Shown: positions 58,065 through 64,000 of the stretch, one piece after another
Position numbering within the stretch: position 1 is the stretch's first letter
How the letters are laid out: each line of letters begins with the position of its first letter
Assembly (NCBI GenBank): GCA_949752745.1
Contig: OX457025.1
Coordinates: 53,725,869-53,789,868, forward strand
Reading direction: 5' to 3'
From: Protula sp. h YS-2021
Taxonomy: Eukaryota > Annelida > Polychaeta > Sabellida > Serpulidae
DNA length: 64,000 bases
Program-made: the position numbers and the translations under genes
Notes under the pieces: generated by a model
The model's input: only the letters and a program-made list of their open reading frames with translations
The model's database searches: none
Told to the model about the DNA's origin: nothing

Positions 58065-58598
58065 GCAAAAGAAAAAAAAAAAAAAAGAAAAAAAACGGAA
58101 AGACAGCCAAATGGAATATTAGCTAGCCTTCAGGATAAAATAATAATAAACTAAAAAAAAAAAATAATAATAAAGAAAACCAGAAAAGGACACAAAGGAT
58201 AATTACATTTGATTAAAGTAGCTTTCAGGATAACGATTGATACAGGGCGTAAGGTAAAGGGAATAAAATGTATATATAAAAAAACCAATAAATAAAAGTG
58301 TGATATATGCGACATTGTGTATAAACTTGAAGCTCTTAATTGCAATTTGTGGATATCAATTGTTAAGCCTAACAAGCGTCACCCGGACAGCTGACAAGCT
58401 TGGACTCTGAATTGCAATTAGTGCAAGGGATTGTTAGGATTTGGGGCATCAATATGCGTGAGTACTCTAATTGCAATTAAGATCTTGCCTGAGCAGTGCC
58501 GTCTGAATAGGGCATTAATTGCAATTACGGCCAATCAGTGAGCCCCCTATAACTGTAAAAAAAAAAAAAAAACACTGAGAGAGCAAGGAAACAAAAAA
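58065..58598 (+). other. leader of copy 4 with palindrome array
   Basis: 58065-58337 is A-rich with long A-runs. 58338-58526 contains four exact copies of the palindrome AATTGCAATT, at 58338-58347, 58410-58419, 58469-58478 and 58517-58526. An A-run (58557-58572) precedes the gag ATG at 58599. No ORF is supported. The palindromes may be regulatory or structural; unproven. Confidence 0.8.
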
Positions 58599-59606
58599 AT
58601 GAATAAGGATAAAGTCGACAGTGCAATTAAAGAGTTGAAAGAATGGGCTGCGTCGAGAAACCTTCTCGAATCCACTGTCGACGCTCTCCTGAGCGAGGAA
58701 TTCTTTTCCATCGACAGTGTACTGCACATTGACAAGGTCGTCATTAAGGCGCTAAAACTCTCGCTCGGCCAAGAGAGAATGCTGCTAGCGGCCGTCGCAG
58801 ACCTTAAGGACGCAAAGTCCGACAGTGCGAGTTCCCGTACCGGTCCCACATCGGACATCATTGAGAAATTTCCGGCCGACAGACCCCGGCTACGCAGCGA
58901 CGCGGCACCAGCTACCCTGAATGACCTTCCACGCCTTAACACAGAGACGATGACAGCCATGCTGGACTCCCTCGTGGACAAGCCGCAGACCCCGGACGAC
59001 GACCCATGGCAGACCGGGAGAACCCCAGGTAACACGCGACCATTATTTGTCCAAGATTTCTGTGGATCCTTCCTGGGGAGTCAGGGCACAGAGACAGTGT
59101 TATCGTCGAACGGTGATGCGAAAGTGATCGTGACGAGCGCGGCGAAACGCGTGAGGCCTGAGGACACCACGTGGCAGCAGTGGGTGAAAGGCCACGCCCG
59201 CATCTTTAGCGCCCTAAAGCGCTCAGGACAGCTGGAGACGGAAGACGAGCGTGATCGCTACAATCTCTATGGCATAAAGTTTGGAGATATGTGCGAGTAT
59301 TACCCGCTAGCCAACTGTATGAGGTATGATTTCGAATACCGGCAACGGGTGGCGTCGGGGCAAATCCGTTGGGGAGACGACGATACGTATCTCCTAGGCA
59401 TATGTTGCTTCTCGTCTCGCGCCCAATCAACATCCACCCGGAAGCAGCACGCTAGACCCAGGGTGGAAGCTCCAAGGGCCCCGAACGGCACGGAAATTTG
59501 TCGCAACTTTAATTCGCGCCGGGGTTGCAGTCTACTAAACTGCCGATTCATGCATGCCTGCCTGAAATGTTTCCAGAACCACCCCGAGATTGCTCACAGA
59601 GACTAG
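58599..59606 (+). CDS. Gag-like protein of copy 4 with CCCH zinc finger
   Basis: 335 aa from ATG. Residues 1-100 are helical and charged, and the middle is Pro/Asp-rich (TPDDDPW). The C-terminus has C301, C310, C315, H319 (CCCH), then C321, C324, H328, H333. It likely forms the nucleoprotein particle that binds the element's RNA. Stop TAG at 59604-59606 is followed by CGG, with pol in the same frame. Gag of this kind is typical of DIRS/Ngaro elements; the assembly role is inferred. Confidence 0.9.
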   Translation: MNKDKVDSAIKELKEWAASRNLLESTVDALLSEEFFSIDSVLHIDKVVIKALKLSLGQERMLLAAVADLKDAKSDSASSRTGPTSDIIEKFPADRPRLRSDAAPATLNDLPRLNTETMTAMLDSLVDKPQTPDDDPWQTGRTPGNTRPLFVQDFCGSFLGSQGTETVLSSNGDAKVIVTSAAKRVRPEDTTWQQWVKGHARIFSALKRSGQLETEDERDRYNLYGIKFGDMCEYYPLANCMRYDFEYRQRVASGQIRWGDDDTYLLGICCFSSRAQSTSTRKQHARPRVEAPRAPNGTEICRNFNSRRGCSLLNCRFMHACLKCFQNHPEIAHRD

Positions 59607-61280
59607 CGGCACGCCGTCTCTAGCCCACTGTCTGACCGGCTCGACGAATGGGAACGACAACTTGAAACGGATAAGGACAAGGTATTTATTCTCAACGGAT
59701 TACGTAAAGGGTTCGATATCGTTAACGTTCGCACGGAAAATATTCAGTGTGCCGAAGCCCCCAACAGCCGCGTGGCTGAGCGACAATATCGTGATGAGGT
59801 AGAGAGCGAAATAAAGAAGGAAATTGCCCTGGGTCGCTATAAAGTAGTGGTAGAAAAACCGGCCATTGTCTCCCCGCTCTCCGCCATACCCAAAGAAAAC
59901 GGTGAAATCAGGCTAATTCACGATTGCTCGCAACCAGAAGGCCTTTCTGTCAACTCCCACGCCACCCCCGACAAACATGTTTTTACATCCGTGGACATCG
60001 CTGCCGATATGGTCAGTAGAAACTCGTTTATGGCAAAAGTGGACCTTAAATCAGCTTATCGGCAGGTCCCGCTCAGCGAAGCGTCCCAACGTCTAACGGG
60101 CTTAAAGTGGAAATTTAAGGGTAATAAACATCACACATACCTTGTAGATACCCGCTTGCCCTTCGGGGCTTCATTAAGCGTTGGTATTTTCCATCGTATT
60201 ACTCAGAGTGTCTGCCGCATGCTTAAAAAACAAGGTATAAAAGCAATAATTTGCTACCTCGATGACTTTTTTATTACCGCTGATACATTTGACGACACGC
60301 TCAAGGCAATGCAATGCTTGATACGGCTCCTCCGGTCGCTTGGTTTCGCAATCAACTGGGAGAAATGCATCTCCCCTACGCGCAGACTAACGTTTCTCGG
60401 AGTAACTATCGACTCCACCGACTGCACGCTGTCAATTCCCACGGATAAGCTATGCGAAGTCCAAACCCTTCTCTCCCACTACGCAAGTCCCGACAACAGA
60501 CGGCTCTCAAAACGCGACCTCCAGAGCCTGCTGGGGAAACTGAACTGGGTCGGACGTGTTGTCAGTGTCATACGTCCGGCCATGCGTCGTCTAATCGTTC
60601 TTATGACGTCATTACGTCGCCCTAACCACCGCACCCGTATCACTACGGACACTCGCCGAGACTTACTACTGCTTAATGTGCTTTGCGCCTCATTCAACGG
60701 TACATCTCGCTTTTCCTCCCAAAGGGATGTGCCCGATCGCGCCTTTCACATTGCCACAGACGCAAGCCCGACTGCTGCAGGCGCAGCGGTCGTTTGCCAC
60801 AATAGAGCCATAGACTGGCTCTATTGCAACTTCGCCACGGATATGCCCGCCATCAATGATTGCGACATAAATACGAAAGAACTAGCTGCTGTTCTTTTGG
60901 CGCTGCGCCGCTGGGCACCGTTCTGCGCTTCTAAGACGGTTCAACTATATTCGGATAATAAAGCAACCCTTTATGCCCTTAACCGAGGAAGAATTAGAAA
61001 CACTATTGCGTCCGATGTTTTATGCGAAATACTAATATTATGCGTTAAGTTTGACATTAAAATATGTGCCGCCTACGTAAACACGAAACTTAATAAGCTC
61101 CCGGATGCCATTTCGCGACTATCCAGCCTTCCACATGCCACGTATGCATTCGGCCACGTCCCGCTCGCTGACCTCCGGCACCACATGTCACCAATTGCTA
61201 TGCGTCGTTTGTTCCAGGAGTGGTACGGGAGACACAAATTTTGGACAACGAAGTGGCCCAATTCCGCAGAGCAGCCCTAG
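59607..61280 (+). CDS. RT/RNase H (pol) of copy 4, probably made by TAG readthrough from gag
   Basis: No stop from 59607 to the TAG at 61278-61280. The 55 codons between the gag stop and the GTG at 59772 contain a conserved-looking region (LSDRLDEWE, FILNGLRKGF) like the segment before RT in Ngaro/DIRS elements, so they are real coding sequence. From 59772 (502 aa): RT D91, YLDD 162-165, RLPFG 128-132; RNase H D330, E370, D395, D445. The first Met (residue 80) comes about 134 codons after the gag stop, too late for a full RT. It copies element RNA into DNA. Confidence 0.93.
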   Translation, partial: RHAVSSPLSDRLDEWERQLETDKDKVFILNGLRKGFDIVNVRTENIQCAEAPNSRVAERQYRDEVESEIKKEIALGRYKVVVEKPAIVSPLSAIPKENGEIRLIHDCSQPEGLSVNSHATPDKHVFTSVDIAADMVSRNSFMAKVDLKSAYRQVPLSEASQRLTGLKWKFKGNKHHTYLVDTRLPFGASLSVGIFHRITQSVCRMLKKQGIKAIICYLDDFFITADTFDDTLKAMQCLIRLLRSLGFAINWEKCISPTRRLTFLGVTIDSTDCTLSIPTDKLCEVQTLLSHYASPDNRRLSKRDLQSLLGKLNWVGRVVSVIRPAMRRLIVLMTSLRRPNHRTRITTDTRRDLLLLNVLCASFNGTSRFSSQRDVPDRAFHIATDASPTAAGAAVVCHNRAIDWLYCNFATDMPAINDCDINTKELAAVLLALRRWAPFCASKTVQLYSDNKATLYALNRGRIRNTIASDVLCEILILCVKFDIKICAAYVNTKLNKLPDAISRLSSLPHATYAFGHVPLADLRHHMSPIAMRRLFQEWYGRHKFWTTKWPNSAEQP

Positions 61281-62206
61281 CAGAAAGCACTCGTGAAACG
61301 TACTCGGCTCAGCTGAAGTCTTACCTGGCCTTCTGCCAAGCCTTTAGGATGCGCCCAGCCCCCGCAGAAACTACGACCGTGCTCCGTTACGCGTGTTTTC
61401 TCAGCCGATCCCTGAAACCCCAGTCCGTGAGATGCTATCTCGCCGCAGTTCGCCTACTCCACTTGGAGCTGGGTTACACGAACCCCATTGAGAATAACCA
61501 CTTCGTGAAGACGCTATTGAAAGGAATCGACACGCAGAAAGGTACGCCACCCCGACAGAAACTACCGCTCTCGCTGGATATCTTGCAGCGCGTCCGAGAA
61601 GTTCTCGACCTCTCGCAACCATTAGAGGCCTGCTTCTGGGCTGCTTGTCTCATGGGCTTCTTTACCTTTCTGCGCAAGTCCTCGCTGCTATCCCGTACCC
61701 AGACTAGCCACGACTGTAGAACTGACCTCTGCCGTGATGACGTAACGCTGTGTGCAGATGGCGCCCTAGTTCACGTAAAACGCACCAAAACACTTCGCAA
61801 CTTTTCACGAGCCCTCGTCATCCCAATCCCAGAGGTAGAGCAGTCTACAGTATGCCCCACTGCAGCGTTAAAACACCACCTCCGCCTTTCGCCCGCACAT
61901 GGTAAAGCGGCGCTTTTCTCCTACAGAACCCCGGACTCCACCGTCCCTCTCTCCCACGCAGCGTTCTCGTCGATGCTGAAATGCAAACTGCGTGCTGTTG
62001 GGCTAGATGACTCAGCCTACAGCGGCCATAGCCTACGACGAGCCGGGGCTACCTTTGCTCTTGCCTGTGGGCTGCCACCGCAAGTGATTAAGAGCCAAGG
62101 AGACTGGACATCGGAGTCCTACACGCGATACACTGACGTCCCTCTGAGTCTACGCCTGGATTGTGCAAAAACCATGGGATCAAACGTTCAAAACGCCTTG
62201 TCCTAA
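61220..62206 (+). CDS. tyrosine recombinase (integrase) of copy 4
   Basis: 328 codons from a GTG; the phase is open from 61172. Catalytic residues R152, H270, R273, W296, Y304 and a Lys near 187-190 are present. It overlaps pol by up to 109 bp in the -1 phase relative to pol. No ATG exists before residue 43 and I see no canonical slippery heptamer, so the expression route is unclear. The enzyme would join circular element DNA to the target; base-exact insertion at this locus agrees. Confidence 0.94.
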   Translation: MVRETQILDNEVAQFRRAALAESTRETYSAQLKSYLAFCQAFRMRPAPAETTTVLRYACFLSRSLKPQSVRCYLAAVRLLHLELGYTNPIENNHFVKTLLKGIDTQKGTPPRQKLPLSLDILQRVREVLDLSQPLEACFWAACLMGFFTFLRKSSLLSRTQTSHDCRTDLCRDDVTLCADGALVHVKRTKTLRNFSRALVIPIPEVEQSTVCPTAALKHHLRLSPAHGKAALFSYRTPDSTVPLSHAAFSSMLKCKLRAVGLDDSAYSGHSLRRAGATFALACGLPPQVIKSQGDWTSESYTRYTDVPLSLRLDCAKTMGSNVQNALS

Positions 62207-62239
62207 CTACTACAAGTAACACTTCGTGGTTTGGGTATT

Positions 62240-62375
62240 TGGACAGTTTCTTAAAGTATGTTTGTTTTATGCATAATGTGTTCAGCAGTCAGGCAATAAA
62301 CATTTGTACCCAAACCACTCTCTCATTCGTCTTGCCAGCCATAACGGCTAGAGACTAGAACGCTATAAGTTTTAA
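62240..62375 (+). repeat. B1 split direct repeat of copy 4
   Basis: 136 bp from TGGACAGTTTC to AAGTTTTAA, repeated as B2. Contains AATAAA at 62295-62300, a likely polyadenylation signal. Directly joined to A2. Confidence 0.94.
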
Positions 62376-62715
62376 TTAAAAAATAAAGTGTTATTTGATT
62401 TTAAAACTCTGGTGATGCGCTGCCCCTTTTCCCCCTTAATCCCCCACGCTACTCGACTTGACAGCGACGGAGCGTGCCAGACGGAGATGTAGACAGAGCG
62501 TCTCGGCTTACAGCGTGCCGTCATGCAAGGCGGGAGCGAAGCACACACTCTGTAACTCGGGGGCGGAGCTCGCCCCAGAGTACCTTCTGTCATGCCTGTG
62601 TTCTATTGGCCGTTGAGTCGTGCAGGGATTAAGTCGGACGGTACATAACAAGGCTCTTCCAAGCTTCCCCTCACAAATGCAAAGCAAGCACTGGTCAAGC
62701 AAGCGCTTCCAGAGA
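62376..62715 (+). repeat. A2 split direct repeat of copy 4
   Basis: 340-bp copy of A1. The B1/A2 joint (TTTTAATTAAAA) shows what the joined ends of a circular intermediate would look like. Confidence 0.95.
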
Positions 62716-62794
62716 CCCACCTCCATCCCCCTTCCCCTTCCCTGTTTAATTGTTTACAAGTACAGTTTTATGTTGAATATGTTAGTCTGGTTAG
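62716..62794 (+). other. unique spacer between A2 and B2
   Basis: 79 bp starting with a C/T-rich tract (CCCACCTCCATCCCCC). It is conserved in all four copies of the family and not found after A1. No function assigned. Confidence 0.7.
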
Positions 62795-62930
62795 TGGACA
62801 GTTTCTTAAAGTATGTTTGTTTTATGCATAATGTGTTCAGCAGTCAGGCAATAAACATTTGTACCCAGACCACTCTCTCATTCGTCTTGCCAGCCATAAC
62901 GGCTAGAGACTAGAACGCTATAAGTTTTAA
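62795..62930 (+). repeat. B2 split direct repeat of copy 4
   Basis: 136-bp copy of B1 with at least one mismatch (CAGACC for CAAACC). Its end AAGTTTTAA abuts satellite AGGCAAG at 62931. Confidence 0.95.
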
Positions 62931-64000
62931 AGGCAAGAAAAGAAGAGAAAACAGGTGGAAATGTAAGAAATCAGGAGAAAACAGGCCGTAGAAGATCTGC
63001 AGGAAGAGAAAATTGGCGAGAAGAGGCAAAAATAGACGGGAAAAGGCAAGAAAAGAAGATAAAACAGGTTGAAATCTAAAAAATCAGGACAAAAAAGGTT
63101 GGAAACGATCTTTAGGAAGAGATAATTCTCGAGAAAAGGGAAGAAAAGGACAGAAAACAAGGTGAAATATAAGAAATGACGAAAAAATAGGTCAGAAACG
63201 ATCTTCATGAAGGGAAAATACGCGATAAAAGGCAAGAAAAGAAGAGAAAATCTAAGGAATCAAGATGAAATACGCTTGAAACGATCTTCTGGAAGAGAAA
63301 CTTGGCGAGAAAACACAAGAAGAGAAGAGAACACAACGCGAAATGTAAGAAATCACGAGAAAACAGGTCGAAAACGATCTTCAGGTAAAGAAAAGACGCG
63401 AGAAAAGGCAATAAAAGACTTGAAAAGGGATGAAATCTAAGAAATCAAGAGGAAATAAGCTTGAAATGATCTTCCGGAACAGCAACTTGGCGAGAAACCA
63501 CAAGAAGAGAAGAGAACACAACGCGAAATGTAAGAAATACGGAGAAAAATGGCCGGAAACGAATTTCACGAAGAGAGAAAAGGCGAGAAAAGGCAAGACA
63601 AGAAGAGAAAACAGGTAGATATGTAATTAATCAGGAAAAAACAGGCCGTAAAGATCTGCAGGAAGAGAAAATTCGAGAGAACAGGCAAAAATAGACGGAA
63701 AAAGGCAAGAAAACAAGAGAAACCAGGTCGAAATCTAAGAAATCGGGAGAAAACAGGTCGGAAACGTTCTTTAGGAAGAGAAAATTCGCAAGAAAAGGCA
63801 AGAAAACAAGAGAAAACAGGTCGAAATCTAAGAAATCAGGAGAAAACAGGTCGGAAACGATCTTCAGGAAGAGAAAAACCGCTAGAACAGGCAAGAAAAG
63901 AACAGAAAGGAAGGTGAAATGTAAGAAATCAGGAGAAAACAGGTCGGAAACGATCTTCAGGAAAAGAAAAGACGAGAGAAAAGGGAAACGATGTTCAGGA
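62931..64000. repeat. purine-rich satellite array, block 3 (runs off the window)
   Basis: Continuation of the same HOR array. The landmark at 63631 lies exactly 2391 bp after 56034 once the 5206-bp insertion is subtracted. No gene seen. Confidence 0.94.

Larger units (their letters stand above)
57725..62930 (+). mobile_element. complete YR retrotransposon (Ngaro-like), copy 4
   Basis: 5206 bp laid out as A1 (57725-58064), leader, gag (58599-59606), RT/RNase H (59607-61280), YR (61220-62206), B1 (62240-62375), A2 (62376-62715), 79-bp spacer, B2 (62795-62930). The split direct repeats and the lack of a methyltransferase indicate a Ngaro-like rather than a DIRS-1-like element. All frames are open. 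Left flank GGCGAGAAA and right flank AGGCAAGAAAAG are contiguous in uninterrupted monomers (for example 15211-15231), so no target-site duplication was made. Confidence 0.95.

Noticed and set aside
58147..58375. Small ORF in the AT-rich leader of copy 4 (and its counterpart at 28433-28666 in copy 3)
   Set aside because: Low-complexity, lies in a noncoding leader, antisense to the element and length-variable between copies.
61118..61220. DIRS/PAT-type methyltransferase domain between RNase H and the recombinase
   Set aside because: The RNase H LPDAISR motif is only about 50 bp from where the recombinase phase opens, so there is no space. This is why the element is called Ngaro-like.
61172..61280. 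Programmed -1 frameshift at CAAATTTTGG in the pol/recombinase overlap
   Set aside because: In the pol phase the codons are CAC AAA TTT TGG, which do not fit X-XXY-YYZ. Not claimed as a slippery site.
14760..63894. Many minus-strand ORFs (68-171 codons) rich in Phe/Leu/Ser and matching plus-strand Lys/Arg-rich ORFs in the satellite
   Set aside because: They recur with the satellite period. A monomer of 93 bp is a multiple of three, and the pyrimidine-rich strand rarely forms stop codons, so open frames arise without selection. They have no recognisable domain and no start context.

Overview
The window is eukaryotic (animal) repeat DNA. I see no host gene, tRNA or rRNA. It holds a chain of nested retrotransposons (about 1-14253) followed by a long satellite array (14254-64000) interrupted by more retrotransposons. 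Everything coding belongs to mobile elements. The repertoire suggests a metazoan, probably an invertebrate: Ty3/gypsy elements with copia-like domain order, a Penelope-like fragment and tyrosine-recombinase retrotransposons of the DIRS superfamily. A chelicerate would fit, but the sequence does not prove it.

Region 1 (1-11796). Two divergent Ty3/gypsy-type LTR elements lie head to head. Element A (minus strand, 1-6758; its left LTR is cut by the window edge) has gag, then one long open frame for nucleocapsid, protease, integrase, reverse transcriptase (RT) and RNase H. Element B (plus strand, 7118-11796) has the same plan but carries a frameshift and a stop, and is cut inside RT. In both, integrase comes BEFORE RT. 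This is the order of Ty1/copia, known among Ty3/gypsy-like elements from the Gmr1 group. Both gags carry a SCAN-like segment and both have a primer site matching tRNA-Pro. A 359-bp remnant of a Penelope-like RT is trapped between the two 5' LTRs.

Region 2 (11797-14253, 19294-29079, 57725-62930). Four copies of one tyrosine-recombinase (YR) retrotransposon family, Ngaro-like, have split direct repeats (A1 - genes - B1 A2 B2). Three copies have complete genes: gag with a CCCH zinc finger, RT/RNase H in the same frame after a conserved TAG, and an overlapping YR. Copy 1 is a truncated remnant that breaks element B. Copies 2 and 3 are fused in tandem, both on the minus strand. Copy 4 is complete, on the plus strand, 5206 bp long.

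Region 3 (14254-19293, 29080-57724, 62931-64000). This is a purine-rich satellite of about 93-bp monomers arranged in a higher-order repeat (HOR) of about 2391 bp, with larger block duplications of about 4.78 and 5.77 kb on top. Removing the inserted YR elements (9786 bp and 5206 bp) restores the HOR spacing to exactly 2391 bp at both sites. The insertions therefore added no target-site duplication, as expected of recombinase-mediated integration.

The most notable points are the in-frame TAG between gag and pol of the YR element (probable stop readthrough), its base-exact insertion into the satellite, the tandem fused copy, the copia-like gene order of the two gypsy elements, and the layered duplication history of the satellite.
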